From: Metabacillus litoralis
GTDB taxonomy: Bacteria; Bacillota; Bacilli; Bacillales; Bacillaceae
DNA length: 64,000 nucleotides
Assembly (NCBI RefSeq): GCF_007994985.1
Contig: NZ_VOQF01000001.1
Coordinates: forward strand, 744,001-808,000
Direction: 5' to 3'
Each line of letters begins with the position of its first letter. Within the stretch, counting starts at the first letter, position 1. Below, in pieces: positions 19,943-29,103 of the stretch. The notes under the pieces are model-generated. The model had not been told where the DNA came from. It saw only the letters and a program-made list of their open reading frames with translations, and made no database searches. The translations under genes were made by a program, and so were the position numbers.

Positions 19943-20293
19943 CTATCCTTTCGGCTTAAAAATAATAGCCATTATAAAAGCAAATAAAATTGCTGAAGAG
20001 ATACCTGCAGAAGTTAATTCGAAAATTCCAATACCAATTCCAATAAAACCATGTTCATTAGCTTGTTCCATTGCTCCATGCAAAAGAGAATGACCGAAGC
20101 TTGTTATTGGAACTGTTGCTCCTGCACCAGCAAATTCAATCAATTTATCATAAAGACCAAAGCCATCTAAAATGGCTCCAGTTACAACAAAGGAACTCAT
20201 AACATGTGCAGGAGTTAGTTTAAATATATCTAAGAGTAATTGACCTATTACACAAATTGCTCCTCCAACTACAAAAGCTAATAAATATTCCAT
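19943..20293 (-). CDS. spoVAEB: Stage V sporulation protein AE, membrane part (SpoVAEb)
   Basis: A 116-residue membrane protein with four hydrophobic segments, homologous to SpoVAC (shared motif [24 protein letters not shown]). It forms part of the dipicolinate channel. The start ATG shares a base with the spoVAD stop, which implies translational coupling. Confidence 0.94.
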   Translation of the reverse strand: MEYLLAFVVGGAICVIGQLLLDIFKLTPAHVMSSFVVTGAILDGFGLYDKLIEFAGAGATVPITSFGHSLLHGAMEQANEHGFIGIGIGIFELTSAGISSAILFAFIMAIIFKPKG

Positions 20294-21315
20294 CAGCTAT
20301 CAGCTCCTCTATCTGTTCTTTCAAATACTACTCCATGAGCAATAGTAGGAATTGTTTCTTTCTGCTGTACCATTGTTGGACTTAGAAGAGCACCTGTTGC
20401 AACAACTAACACTCTTGTAAGATTACCGCTTTGCAACTCATTAAAGATATGAGAATAAGTGACAACAGCGGAACATGCACAGCCACTACCTCCAGCAAAT
20501 ACCTTTTGATCAGGTCGGTAAATCATTAATCCACAATCATTATGTTTGTTATGAACGTCGTATCCTTCTTGCTTCAATAATTCCTTAACAATCGGACTAC
20601 CAATACCTGATAAGTCTCCCGTTATGATCATGTCATAATCGTCTGGTGTACGATTTAAATCCTTTAAATGCTGTGTGATTGTATCAGCTGCAGCTGGTGC
20701 CATAGCAGATCCCATATCAAAAGGATCTGCAATACCTAGATCTGCTACTTGACCTATTGTTGCAGATGTAATTTTTATATTACTAACTTCTTTGTTAATA
20801 AGAACTGCACCTGAACCCGAAACTGTAAAGGTTGCTGTATCTGGCTTTTGACCTCCATATTCTGTAGGAAAACGAAACTGTCTTTCAGCTGTAGCATTAT
20901 GGCTACTTGTTGCCGCTAATACAGTATTAGCAAATCCACCGTCAACTAATGCAGATCCAAGGGCAACGGTTTCCATTGATGTTGAACAAGCACCAAACAT
21001 GCATAAAAATGGAACTTGTAAATGTCTTGCAACATAGTTAGATGTTACATTTTGGTTTAAGAGATCTCCGGCAAGAAAAAGGTCTACATCATCTGAAGTC
21101 TTGTTCCCCTTTTTCAAACATTGCTCAATAGCTTGTTCCATTAATCTTCTTTCCGCTAATTCCCAATTATCCTCACCACAATGTAGCTCTTTATGCTTGA
21201 TATCAAAAAGCTGACCCAGGGGTCCTTCAGCTTCTTTTGGTCCTACAGCTGTACCACTAGAATGAACGAACAATGGATTTTCAAATTGCCATGTTTGTTT
21301 CCCTGTTAATTTCAT
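20293..21315 (-). CDS. spoVAD: Stage V sporulation protein AD (DPA binding)
   Basis: A 340-residue protein with the thiolase/ketosynthase fold; in Bacillus SpoVAD binds dipicolinic acid and is essential for loading it into the spore. Motifs visible are [25 protein letters not shown] near residue 105 and [15 protein letters not shown] near 277. It lies between spoVAC and spoVAEB. Length fits the family (about 338). Confidence 0.95.
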   Translation of the reverse strand: MKLTGKQTWQFENPLFVHSSGTAVGPKEAEGPLGQLFDIKHKELHCGEDNWELAERRLMEQAIEQCLKKGNKTSDDVDLFLAGDLLNQNVTSNYVARHLQVPFLCMFGACSTSMETVALGSALVDGGFANTVLAATSSHNATAERQFRFPTEYGGQKPDTATFTVSGSGAVLINKEVSNIKITSATIGQVADLGIADPFDMGSAMAPAAADTITQHLKDLNRTPDDYDMIITGDLSGIGSPIVKELLKQEGYDVHNKHNDCGLMIYRPDQKVFAGGSGCACSAVVTYSHIFNELQSGNLTRVLVVATGALLSPTMVQQKETIPTIAHGVVFERTDRGADS

Positions 21316-21332
21316 GCTGATTCCTCCTCACA

Positions 21333-21788
21333 CTAAAATGCTAGTCCATATAAATAACGAATAATTCCTACAACATAAGCTGCTACAACTCCAAATACAA
21401 TGACACTTCCTGCAAGTTTAAACATATTTGTAGCAACTCCAAGAACAATTCCTTCACTTCTATGTTCCATAGCTGCACTTGTCATGGAATTAGCAAATCC
21501 CGTAATAGGAACCGCTGAACCAGCACCTGCAAACTGACCTAATTTGTCGTAAATCCCTAATCCGGTCAGAATAGCTGAAAGAAGAATTAACGTAGCAGCA
21601 GTTGGATTTCCTGCATCTTTTTCAGAGAAGTTAAATACTTCAATATAAAAGTTTTGTATTCCTTGACCGACCATACAAATAAACCCACCAATTAAAAATG
21701 CCTTAAGGCAATTCAAGAAATAAGGTGGTTTTGGTTGAAAATCCTTGATTTGATTTTTATAGTCATCCTTCATTTTTGATTTCGCCAT
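21333..21788 (-). CDS. spoVAC: Stage V sporulation protein AC
   Basis: A 151-residue membrane protein with four helices; in B. subtilis SpoVAC acts as a mechanosensitive channel for dipicolinate release. The motif GLGIYDKLGQFAGAGSAVPITGFANS parallels SpoVAEb. I start at the ATG at 21788 (MAKSKMKDDY) with GGGAGGTAATA in front, not at the upstream frame start. It follows spoVAB by a short gap. Confidence 0.93.
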   Translation of the reverse strand: MAKSKMKDDYKNQIKDFQPKPPYFLNCLKAFLIGGFICMVGQGIQNFYIEVFNFSEKDAGNPTAATLILLSAILTGLGIYDKLGQFAGAGSAVPITGFANSMTSAAMEHRSEGIVLGVATNMFKLAGSVIVFGVVAAYVVGIIRYLYGLAF

Positions 21789-21801
21789 TTTATTACCTCC
21801 C

Positions 21802-22233
21802 TTACTGATTAACAAAATAAATCCAATGGAATAAAGACCCAACTATCTTCCCAAGTACGATAGCCATTAGTAATATGATGATTTTTTCTCCGAATCCTAT
21901 ACGTTTAGCTAAAATCGGAAAAACATTTAATACTTCTGTAAGTGCTGCAGCCAGCATTCCGATAAAAACACCACATAAAAGTCCAATTGGAATAAGCCAT
22001 AATTCTGATTGGAAAAGCTCTGTGTTTCTTAAACTCATCCAACCTACGATAACTGCACCTAATATGATTGCCCATTCATAAACGTGGATCAAACGATATG
22101 TTTTTGTCAGTTGAGTGAGTCTTGGAATAATTCCTAACACAGCTAAAAATGCAACAAAACCAGAACCTACAACAAGTCCCCCTGATAGGCCAACGATCAT
22201 TAAAATAATGTTACTTAAGATCGTCATCAACAC
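21802..22233 (-). CDS. spoVAB: Stage V sporulation protein AB
   Basis: A 143-residue membrane protein with about four to five helices, the second gene of the spoVA operon. The N-terminal helix carries the family-like GLSGGLVVGSGFVAFLAVLGIIPRL. Its start is uncertain: GTG (22233), TTG (22230) and ATG (22227) follow an AAGGAG site in a row, all inside the end of spoVAA. Its contribution to the dipicolinate channel is known only genetically. Confidence 0.9.
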   Translation of the reverse strand: MLMTILSNIILMIVGLSGGLVVGSGFVAFLAVLGIIPRLTQLTKTYRLIHVYEWAIILGAVIVGWMSLRNTELFQSELWLIPIGLLCGVFIGMLAAALTEVLNVFPILAKRIGFGEKIIILLMAIVLGKIVGSLFHWIYFVNQ

Positions 22234-22840
22234 TATTTAAATTCTCCTTGTTTTCATTCATTGCAACATACTGATCTAAATCTAACTGATAATTAAAGAT
22301 CTCAACTTCTAAGGGACTTGGTTCTTCGTTGATTCTCTTTTTGAATAAATGATTAAAAAATAACACCATACCTAATCCCAATCCTATAGAGTATGGAATT
22401 TGCAAAATTAGTGGCTGATCATTTTTCTTTCCCGTCACAATTTTATAAATTCGTTGATGAACTTCCTGCATGCTTACATCTTCATGAAAATTCATGATTG
22501 CAAGACCAGCTCCAATAAAGAGCAAAAGCCATACAGCTCCAAATAAAAGTGGTGAAACCTTCTTTTTTTCATATAAAATTTCTACAATTGTTTGAGTTGA
22601 CCCAATTATTTGAACATCTAGTTGGTGGTCAAACTTATGTATTGCTTTTAGTACATGCATCACATCTATTACCACCATATTTTTATCATTCGGATGAATT
22701 TGGTGTAACTTAATTTCTCTAAGCTTTTCGGTCAACTCCTTTTCACCGACAATAAGAGCAATCTTGTCAATTGAAATAACATCGTTAGGATGTACTTGAA
22801 TGCGATGACGAAGTCTTAAATAAACCGTCTTTTCCACCAA
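22211..22840 (-). CDS. spoVAA: Stage V sporulation protein AA
   Basis: A 209-residue protein with a soluble N-terminal domain (VYLRLRHRIQVHPNDVISIDKIALIVG) and two C-terminal helices (about 100-118 and 150-165). It is the first gene of the spoVA operon and overlaps spoVAB. It starts with TTG, or the adjacent GTG, behind AGGAAGTG. An excellent sigma-G promoter candidate lies 78 bases upstream. Confidence 0.92.
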   Translation of the reverse strand: MVEKTVYLRLRHRIQVHPNDVISIDKIALIVGEKELTEKLREIKLHQIHPNDKNMVVIDVMHVLKAIHKFDHQLDVQIIGSTQTIVEILYEKKKVSPLLFGAVWLLLFIGAGLAIMNFHEDVSMQEVHQRIYKIVTGKKNDQPLILQIPYSIGLGLGMVLFFNHLFKKRINEEPSPLEVEIFNYQLDLDQYVAMNENKENLNSVDDDLK

Positions 22841-22917
22841 GAATCACTTCCTATCGATTAAATTAAAAGCACAAAAATAACAATATAAAGCAGTCTAAAT
22901 TAATTTGTTTGTATCTG

Positions 22918-22947
22918 TAGTATGCATTGGCTTAATTTTAATCATAC
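22918..22947 (-). promoter_or_regulatory. Sigma-G promoter of the spoVA operon
   Basis: On the minus strand GTATG (22943-22947) and CATACTA (22918-22924) are 18 bases apart. This fits the forespore sigma-G consensus (GHATR, 18 bases, CATNHTA) at every position. spoVA is a classic sigma-G operon in B. subtilis. Confidence 0.8.
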
Positions 22948-22986
22948 AAAGCTTTAAGTAAGTCCATTAATTACCATTGATCCAGA

Positions 22987-23048
22987 AACAAAAAGAGACT
23001 GACTTACAAGTGTATGATACACATTGTAAGTCAGCCTCTCTTTGTTTT
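22987..23048 (-). terminator. Terminator of the spoIIA-sigF operon
   Basis: A long stem (AAAGAG, then CTGACTTACAA paired with TTGTAAGTCAG and CTCTTT) with a U-rich end on the minus strand, immediately after the sigF stop. Confidence 0.92.
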
Positions 23049-23807
23049 TTATTGATTCATTCTATCTTTCATTTGTTGCAAAATCTTTTTCTCAAGTCTT
23101 GATACTTGAACTTGAGAAATACCTAAACGATCTGCAACCTCAGATTGAGTCTGATCCTTATAATATCTGAGAAAAACGATAAGCCTTTCTCGTTCATCTA
23201 AATCACGGATAGCATCCTTTAATACGATTTTATCAAACCACTTTGTTTCTGTATTATCTGCAATTTGATCTAATAATGTAATAGGATCTCCGTCATTTTC
23301 ATATACTGTTTCATGAATAGATGATGGTGCTCTAATTGCTTCTTGCGCGAGAACAACTTCCTCTGGGGAAATTTCTAAGTAATTTGCAATTTCTGCAACA
23401 GTTGGAACTTTCCCCATTGTTTTTGATAACTCATCTCTTGCACGACGAATTTTATTACCTAGCTCTTTTAATGATCTACTTACTTTCACTGTGCCATCAT
23501 CACGAATAAACCTTTGAATTTCCCCAATTATCATTGGTACCGCATAGGTTGAAAATCTTACATCATAAGATAAATCGAATTTATCTACAGATTTTAACAA
23601 TCCGATACTTCCAATTTGGAATAAGTCATCCGGTTCATAGCCGCGGTTCAAGAAGCGCTGAACAACAGACCAAACTAGTCTCATATTTCTTTGGATAATT
23701 AAATCACGAGCATCTTGGTCCCCTTCTTGACTACGACGAATCAATTCCTTGACTTCATGATCTTTTAACTGCGTATTTGTCTGATCGTTCTTGACCTCCA
23801 CATCCAT
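23049..23807 (-). CDS. sigF: Forespore RNA polymerase sigma factor F
   Basis: A 252-residue sigma-70-family factor, the first forespore-specific sigma. Region 2 is visible (LVWSVVQRFLNRGYEPDDLFQIGSIGLLKSVDKF), as is region 4 with its helix-turn-helix (QSEVADRLGISQVQVSRLEKKIL). It is held inactive by the anti-sigma SpoIIAB encoded just upstream (13-bp gap) and freed by SpoIIAA. Order and spacing follow the spoIIAA-spoIIAB-sigF operon. Confidence 0.97.
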   Translation of the reverse strand: MDVEVKNDQTNTQLKDHEVKELIRRSQEGDQDARDLIIQRNMRLVWSVVQRFLNRGYEPDDLFQIGSIGLLKSVDKFDLSYDVRFSTYAVPMIIGEIQRFIRDDGTVKVSRSLKELGNKIRRARDELSKTMGKVPTVAEIANYLEISPEEVVLAQEAIRAPSSIHETVYENDGDPITLLDQIADNTETKWFDKIVLKDAIRDLDERERLIVFLRYYKDQTQSEVADRLGISQVQVSRLEKKILQQMKDRMNQ

Positions 23808-23820
23808 AGCAAGTCTCCCT

Positions 23821-24261
23821 TTAATTGCATAAAGCTTTACTTTTAGATAAGTGTTTAGTTAACTTAACTGTTGTACCGCTTGTAGCCGTTGAGTCTACTG
23901 TAATTTCATCCATAAAGTTTTCCATAATTGTAAAGCCCATTCCTGATCTTTCGAGCTCTGGTTTTGTCGTATATAAAGGCTGTCTAGCTTCCTCGATATC
24001 AAATATTCCAATCCCTTCATCACGAATTGTCATATGAATTACCTCATCCTCTAGTGTGACCGAGATATACACAATGCCATTGGGATCATTTTCATATCCG
24101 TGAATAATTGCATTTGTAACCGCTTCAGATACGACTGTTTTTATTTCTGTTAATTCATCCATTGTTGGATCTAATTGTGCAATAAAAGATGCAACAGTAA
24201 CCCTTGCAAAGGATTCATTTTGACTTAATGCAGAAAATTGTAGGTTCATTTCATTTCTCAT
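23821..24261 (-). CDS. spoIIAB: Anti-sigma F factor SpoIIAB
   Basis: A 146-residue GHKL-fold serine kinase and anti-sigma factor. The ATP-binding motifs [11 protein letters not shown] (N box) and RDEGIGIFD (G1 box) are present, as is the typical start [22 protein letters not shown]. It binds sigma F and phosphorylates SpoIIAA. The first codons overlap the spoIIAA stop by 4 bp. Confidence 0.97.
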   Translation of the reverse strand: MRNEMNLQFSALSQNESFARVTVASFIAQLDPTMDELTEIKTVVSEAVTNAIIHGYENDPNGIVYISVTLEDEVIHMTIRDEGIGIFDIEEARQPLYTTKPELERSGMGFTIMENFMDEITVDSTATSGTTVKLTKHLSKSKALCN

Positions 24262-24611
24262 GATGCCACCCCCAATGTCTGGAGTGCTTTCATTTCGTTT
24301 TCTTCTAAACGAATGATTTTAAATAAACCCGACATATCAAATAGACGTTTAACGGCTGGTGAAATAGCACAAACGACCATTTCCCCACCCATTGCTTTAA
24401 TTTGTTTATATCTACCTAGAATTACGCCCAAACCAGAACTATCCATGAACGCTAAATTTTCTAGATTTAATACAATATGCTTGGATTGATTTGCAGCTAA
24501 CATTTCCGTAACCTTCGTACGTAGTTCTTCAGCCGCATGATGATCAAGCTCACCTGAGAGTCGGATACATAATACAGATTTTTTTACATCAAGTTCAATT
24601 GCAAGACTCAA
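24258..24611 (-). CDS. spoIIAA: Anti-anti-sigma factor SpoIIAA
   Basis: A 117-residue STAS-domain protein. The phosphorylated serine is Ser58 in [14 protein letters not shown]. In its unphosphorylated form it pulls SpoIIAB off sigma F. It begins the spoIIA operon, 95 bp downstream of dacF; a weak sigma-H-like promoter lies in that gap. Confidence 0.97.
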   Translation of the reverse strand: MSLAIELDVKKSVLCIRLSGELDHHAAEELRTKVTEMLAANQSKHIVLNLENLAFMDSSGLGVILGRYKQIKAMGGEMVVCAISPAVKRLFDMSGLFKIIRLEENEMKALQTLGVAS

Positions 24612-24645
24612 GGTTTTACCCCTCCTTAATTTCTGGATAAAGAGT

Positions 24646-24672
24646 CTTTCTTGATTGAACTTTTAATTTCCT
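24646..24672 (-). promoter_or_regulatory. Possible sigma-H promoter of spoIIA
   Basis: On the minus strand AGGAAAT (24666-24672) and AGAAAG (24646-24651) lie about 14 bases apart, loosely resembling AGGAWWT...RGAAT. The position is right for the sigma-H promoter known upstream of spoIIAA, but the -10 match is weak. Confidence 0.35.
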
Positions 24673-24706
24673 GCATGATGACAAAACTAGTGTAAATTCG
24701 TCAACA

Positions 24707-25873
24707 TTAGCTAGACTTTGTGAAGCTTCCCATTACACGTTTAAATAATTGCCACCAACTAGCTTCTTCTACATCTTTTTCAGCAACGATCTTACTTTCT
24801 GCAATGACCTTGTCTTCTTTAACTAATTGAATAGAACCTAATTCATCTCCTTTTTTCACAGGAGCCTGTATACCCTCTTTTAATACAATCTCTTGCTTTA
24901 CATCATCCACCTTTTCACCTTTTTTCGTTAAAACTGAAATCGGTTCTGATGTCATAAGGTTTACTTCTTTTTCACTACCTTTACTCACCTTTGTCTTTGT
25001 TAATACTTCATCCTTTTTAAATAGTGGGTGAGTTTGATATTGACTAAAAGCATAATCTAACATTTTAGTGACCTGTGCATTTCGATCCTTCGGAGTTTCT
25101 GCTCCAAACACAACTGCAATAACACGCATATTATCTTTTTTAGCAGTAGCAGTTAAACAATATTTGGCTTCATTCGTAAATCCAGTTTTAACTCCGTCTA
25201 CACCAGGGTAAAATTTAACTAATCGATTTGTATTCACTAGCCAGAATTTTTCCTCTGTACCTTCTCTTAAATAATCTTCATATTTACCTGTGAAATTTGT
25301 AATCTCTTCATACTTTAATAATTCTTTTGCCATTAATGCCATATCATGAGCAGAGCTATAGTGATCTGACTCTGGAAGACCTGTCGGATTTTTGAATTGG
25401 GTATTTTTCAACCCCAATTCCTCAACTTTTTTATTCATCATGTTGACAAACTCTTCAGCAGATCCTGCGATTTTTTCCGCCATAGCAACAGATGCATCAT
25501 TACCAGATCCAATCGCAATTCCTTTGAGCATTTCTTCAACTGTCATCTCTTCGCCAGGCTCTAAAAATATCTGCGATCCACCCATTGAAGCAGCATATTC
25601 ACTTGTTCTAACTTTTTCATCCCACTTGATTTGGTTTTTATCTAGTGCCTCCATAATAAGCAGCATTGTCATTATCTTTGTCATACTTGCTGGAGGAAGC
25701 TTTTCATCACTATTTTTATCGTACAAGATCGTACCTGTATCTCGTTCAATTAAAACAGCAGACTTTGCTTTATCTGCAAGCTCAACAGTTTTTGTATCTT
25801 CTTTGGCTAAAGCCATTGGTGTAACAGAGACAAGCATTGCTATAAGTGTTAAACACGAAATTATTCGTTTCAT
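24707..25873 (-). CDS. dacF: D-alanyl-D-alanine carboxypeptidase DacF
   Basis: A 388-residue low-molecular-weight PBP made in the forespore, which limits cross-linking of spore peptidoglycan. It has a signal peptide (1-23). The motifs are SxxK at Ser63-Lys66 (SMTK), SGN at 123-125 and KTG at 229-231. It ends with a basic amphipathic tail. I start at the ATG at 25873 with GGAGGGCTTATGAA in front; nine further codons are open but unsupported. It lies upstream of spoIIA, as in B. subtilis. Confidence 0.94.
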   Translation of the reverse strand: MKRIISCLTLIAMLVSVTPMALAKEDTKTVELADKAKSAVLIERDTGTILYDKNSDEKLPPASMTKIMTMLLIMEALDKNQIKWDEKVRTSEYAASMGGSQIFLEPGEEMTVEEMLKGIAIGSGNDASVAMAEKIAGSAEEFVNMMNKKVEELGLKNTQFKNPTGLPESDHYSSAHDMALMAKELLKYEEITNFTGKYEDYLREGTEEKFWLVNTNRLVKFYPGVDGVKTGFTNEAKYCLTATAKKDNMRVIAVVFGAETPKDRNAQVTKMLDYAFSQYQTHPLFKKDEVLTKTKVSKGSEKEVNLMTSEPISVLTKKGEKVDDVKQEIVLKEGIQAPVKKGDELGSIQLVKEDKVIAESKIVAEKDVEEASWWQLFKRVMGSFTKSS

Positions 25874-25902
25874 TTCATAAGCCCTCCATTCTTTATACAT
25901 CC

Positions 25903-25931
25903 CATTTTTTCCAGAAGGAGGGAAAATATAC
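25903..25931 (-). promoter_or_regulatory. Candidate sigma-F promoter for dacF
   Basis: On the minus strand GTATA (25927-25931) and GGAAAAAATG (25903-25912) match the sigma-F elements GYATA and GGNRANANTR well, but the 14-base spacer is short (about 16 usual). It lies 30 bases before the dacF start. Confidence 0.45.
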
Positions 25932-25973
25932 TATGCTTGGAAAGATTTTTATATATTTCGTTTTAATAAATCG

Positions 25974-26154
25974 CTATGTTAAAGCTTAATGTTGATTTTT
26001 AACACTTTATTGATTGGAGTGAAAGGCATGAGACTCCTGCGGGAGAAGCGTGTCATAGGGAGACCCCACAGGCGCTAGCGCCGAGGAGGCTCCCGGACCG
26101 CCCGCGGAAAGCGAATGCCTGTAACGGAAATCAACAACAAAGTTTAACAGAGCC
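25974..26154 (+). repeat. Family A MITE-like element, copy 3
   Basis: A 181-bp copy with the usual ends and core (GACTCCTGCGGGAG ... CCGCCCGCGGAAAG). Its right end, from about 26131 to 26154, is read in the opposite sense as the last codons of the NERD gene. It differs from copy 2 by scattered substitutions, for example CGCTAGCGC for CGCGCAGCTTAC in the core. Confidence 0.88.
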
Positions 26155-27114
26155 TAATAAATAGTAAGAAGTAGATTTACCATGTCCAATTTGAGGTAAT
26201 TTCATAGAAGCTAATATTTTATAAGTTGTGGAGGGTGAAGATATTTGCAGAAAATCTCTTGTTTGTTTATTCGTAATAGTAGTACCAAATAATAGTTTAT
26301 AGTCATTAAAGGTTTCTAAATGGGCATTTCTTGAGGAAAAGTTACATTCACCACAATACCATGTACCCCTTACTCTTTGTAATGGATAACAACCGCAATT
26401 TGTGCAAAACACTCCCTTACATATATCATTTGAATTTAGTTCAAACAGATGAAAAATATTAAATTCAGATGGTATATGACCCTTCAGCAAACTCTTGGCT
26501 ACTTTACGTAGATCCTTTATCGTAAAAATTGGAGCTTTATACTTTTGTTTATAATACTCAACCTTAGTTATAAGCTCACTACTTCTCATAATGGTATCTA
26601 AGTATTTCCTACTATTATTTTGATTTCTTAATAATGCTGAATTGTTCGTCATAACTACCTGCGTTTCAATTGGTAAACTTACGATTTTTTTCTTATTCAA
26701 ATATCTTATTAACTGATATTTTTGATGATTAACTTGCAGAACAGGATCAGGAAATACTTCTTCAACATCATTGAATTGTCTAATTAATTGGTGGTACGTT
26801 TCATCAAATGTAATTTTCCCAGAAATATTTTTAACTTCTAAAATCAGAATAAAGTACTGAGATAAAATTAGTATATCTATCTGGAAATAATTTCTGTTGT
26901 CTATTGTTAGTCGTAAATCGTGTAAGATCATATATTCTTCTTCTGGAAGAAAACTCAAATAATATAAAAGGGATTTTTCACCTTTATATCCCGCCGTAGT
27001 CTTAGCTAACTCTTTCTCAATTTCTTTCAATTTTACATGGGTTGGAAATAGACGTTTCTTTAGTACTTCAAGCTTTTGTATCTTTACCGGTTCCTCTAAT
27101 GGTTTTATGATCAA
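26131..27114 (-). CDS. NERD-domain protein with zinc ribbon and possible C-terminal HTH
   Basis: A 327-residue protein. Residues about 40-160 form a NERD nuclease-related domain (GYKGEKSLLYYLSFLPEEEYMILHDLRL, then FQIDILILSQYFILILEVKN: the D-x-E-V-K core of a PD-(D/E)XK fold). A four-cysteine zinc ribbon (CTNCG and CGECN) lies at about 236-255. The tail at about 284-320 (TRDFLQISSPSTTYKILASM) looks like a helix-turn-helix. The final VKLCC is translated from the end of repeat copy A3. The substrate is unknown; a DNA-processing role is plausible from the nuclease-like core. No such gene stands here in B. subtilis. Confidence 0.8.
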   Translation of the reverse strand: MIIKPLEEPVKIQKLEVLKKRLFPTHVKLKEIEKELAKTTAGYKGEKSLLYYLSFLPEEEYMILHDLRLTIDNRNYFQIDILILSQYFILILEVKNISGKITFDETYHQLIRQFNDVEEVFPDPVLQVNHQKYQLIRYLNKKKIVSLPIETQVVMTNNSALLRNQNNSRKYLDTIMRSSELITKVEYYKQKYKAPIFTIKDLRKVAKSLLKGHIPSEFNIFHLFELNSNDICKGVFCTNCGCYPLQRVRGTWYCGECNFSSRNAHLETFNDYKLLFGTTITNKQTRDFLQISSPSTTYKILASMKLPQIGHGKSTSYYLLGSVKLCC

Positions 27115-27368
27115 GTATTTTCCTCTCCTCTATTATTTAGTCTAGATAGTTTTCTCCCATATTTATTGGTTTTCCTTTTTTGTCACTTTGTAAAGCTAAC
27201 TGTAAAAATTAAATGTAAAGAGCGAAAAATGAGTTTCTTCTATATTTAATTTCTCATTATGTAGTGTTATCCAAGTTAAGATAGCATCGAAATTTCTATT
27301 TTATCAATCTTTACAATATCTTTAGTTTTTAAATCTATGTTCATGCTTTCCTACAGTCATAAAATGTA
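27115..27368. other. Non-coding stretch upstream of the NERD gene
   Basis: About 250 bases of A/T-rich sequence carrying, presumably, the NERD gene promoter. It leads into the tandem array at 27369. No gene or clear regulatory structure seen. Confidence 0.4.
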
Positions 27369-27615
27369 CTTTATCGATCATAAAATTCAATTTATCGTCC
27401 ATTCTCCTGCATTTGTCGATCATCTTTATACGTTTTCACGCCATACTCGTTTTTCTCGACCATTAAATTCAATTTATCGACCTTTCTCCCGCATTTGTCG
27501 ATCATCTTTACATGTTTGCACGCCATACTCGCTTTTCCCGACCATCAAATTCAATTTCTCGTCCATTCTCCTCCACTTGTCGATCATCTTTACACGTTTG
27601 CAAGCCAACCTCGCT
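27369..27615. repeat. 82-bp tandem array with about 20-bp sub-periodicity
   Basis: Three successive units repeat with a period of exactly 82 bases (AATTCAATTT begins at 27384, 27466 and 27548). Inside each unit, a motif like TTTATCGACCAT or TTGTCGATCAT recurs every 18-22 bases, so the unit is four degenerate copies of a shorter repeat. The frame that crosses it is not preserved, because 82 is not a multiple of 3, so it is not a protein repeat. Confidence 0.85.
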
Positions 27616-27739
27616 TTCACGTCCACCACCTCTTATCTAACCGACTATAACCCATTACAAGCCGCTAGCCATGTCTAACTAAACTAGATTTTCAACCCTG
27701 TTCCTATTGCACAAGCCTTTCACACCATTAAAACATCTA

Positions 27740-27770
27740 AAAAACCACAGTCCAAAGACTGTGGTTTTAT
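27740..27770 (-). terminator. Terminator of deoB-punA-pdp
   Basis: A perfect 12-bp stem AAAACCACAGTC / GACTGTGGTTTT with loop CAAA and U-run on the minus strand, just past the pdp stop. Confidence 0.92.
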
Positions 27771-27781
27771 CACAATAAACA

Positions 27782-29083
27782 TTATTCAACTGTAGCGTAA
27801 ATTAATTTTGGTTCTTCCACTTCGTTAGTAGAAATCGAAATACTATTATATAATTTGTTTCTTACGTCTTCGATGTCTTCCTGGTTACTATGAATTGTAA
27901 CTAATGACTCACCTTTATTTACTTTATCACCAATTTTTTTATTTAAAACTAATCCAACAGCTAAATCAATGACAGAATCTTTTGTTGCACGACCTGCTCC
28001 TAATAGCATGGCAGCCGTTCCAACAGAGTCAGCAATAATTTCTGATACATAGCCATCATCTTTTGCTTCTAGTTCAAATTGATATTTTGCTTGAGGAAGG
28101 GTTTCAGGATGATCAACAACTGAGCCATCTCCACCTTGTGCCTCAAGAAAAACTTTCAATGTTTGCAGTGCTTGACCATTTTTTATAACCTCCTCTAACA
28201 TTGAGCGTGCTTCTTCAAGTGAAGCTGCTTTTTCAGCTAAAAGAACCATATAGCTTCCTAATACAAGACAAAGCTCTTCTAAATCTTTTGGACCTTTGCC
28301 ACTTAATGTGTCAATTGCTTCTTTTACCTCAAGAGCATTACCAATGGCATATCCTAATGGTTGACTCATATCTGAGATAACAGCCATTGTTCTTCGACCA
28401 ACAAGATTACCGATATCTACCATGGCTTTAGCTAGTTTCTTTGATTCGTCTAAGTCTTTCATAAAGGCACCAGCACCCGTTTTTACATCTAAAACGATTG
28501 CATCTGCACCTGCAGCTATTTTTTTACTCATAATTGAACTTGCGATAAGCGGAATGCTGTTTACAGTAGCTGTCACATCTCGTAATCCATATAAGCTTTT
28601 ATCTGCTGGGGTAAGGTTTCCACTTTGTCCTATTACAGCAATCTTATTTTTATTAACAAGTTCGATAAATTGCTTATTTTCTATTTCAACATGAAAGCCT
28701 GGAACAGCTTCTAATTTATCGATTGTTCCACCTGTATGTCCCAAACCACGACCTGACATTTTTGCAACTGGTACACCAACTGCAGCTACTAATGGACCCA
28801 GCACAAGAGTGGTTGTATCACCAACACCACCCGTGCTGTGTTTATCAACCTTTATACCTTCAATTTCACTTAAGTCAATTGTATCTCCAGAATGAACCAT
28901 AGCCATTGTCAATTCAGCGCGCTCTTGATCAGCCATTCCTTGAAAATAAATGGCCATTGTTAAAGCACTCATTTGATAATCAGGAATATCACCTTTTGTA
29001 TATCCATCAACAATAAAATGAATTTCTTCTTTTGTTAATTCATGACCGTCTCTTTTTTTCTCTATTAAATCAACCATTCTCAT
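27782..29083 (-). CDS. pdp: Pyrimidine-nucleoside phosphorylase
   Basis: A 433-residue enzyme that splits thymidine, uridine or deoxyuridine with phosphate. The phosphate/substrate signature [17 protein letters not shown] and [20 protein letters not shown] are clear. I start at the ATG at 29083 with AAAGGTGAG in front, giving exactly the typical family length. It closes the operon deoB-punA-pdp, which converts nucleosides to bases and sugar phosphate. Confidence 0.95.
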   Translation of the reverse strand: MRMVDLIEKKRDGHELTKEEIHFIVDGYTKGDIPDYQMSALTMAIYFQGMADQERAELTMAMVHSGDTIDLSEIEGIKVDKHSTGGVGDTTTLVLGPLVAAVGVPVAKMSGRGLGHTGGTIDKLEAVPGFHVEIENKQFIELVNKNKIAVIGQSGNLTPADKSLYGLRDVTATVNSIPLIASSIMSKKIAAGADAIVLDVKTGAGAFMKDLDESKKLAKAMVDIGNLVGRRTMAVISDMSQPLGYAIGNALEVKEAIDTLSGKGPKDLEELCLVLGSYMVLLAEKAASLEEARSMLEEVIKNGQALQTLKVFLEAQGGDGSVVDHPETLPQAKYQFELEAKDDGYVSEIIADSVGTAAMLLGAGRATKDSVIDLAVGLVLNKKIGDKVNKGESLVTIHSNQEDIEDVRNKLYNSISISTNEVEEPKLIYATVE

Positions 29084-29103
29084 CGTGTATCTCACCTTTT
29101 TCT

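Noticed and set aside
27337-27678. 113-residue open frame over the tandem array
   Set aside because: The 82-bp period breaks the frame from unit to unit, composition is unlike a protein, and no ribosome site is present.
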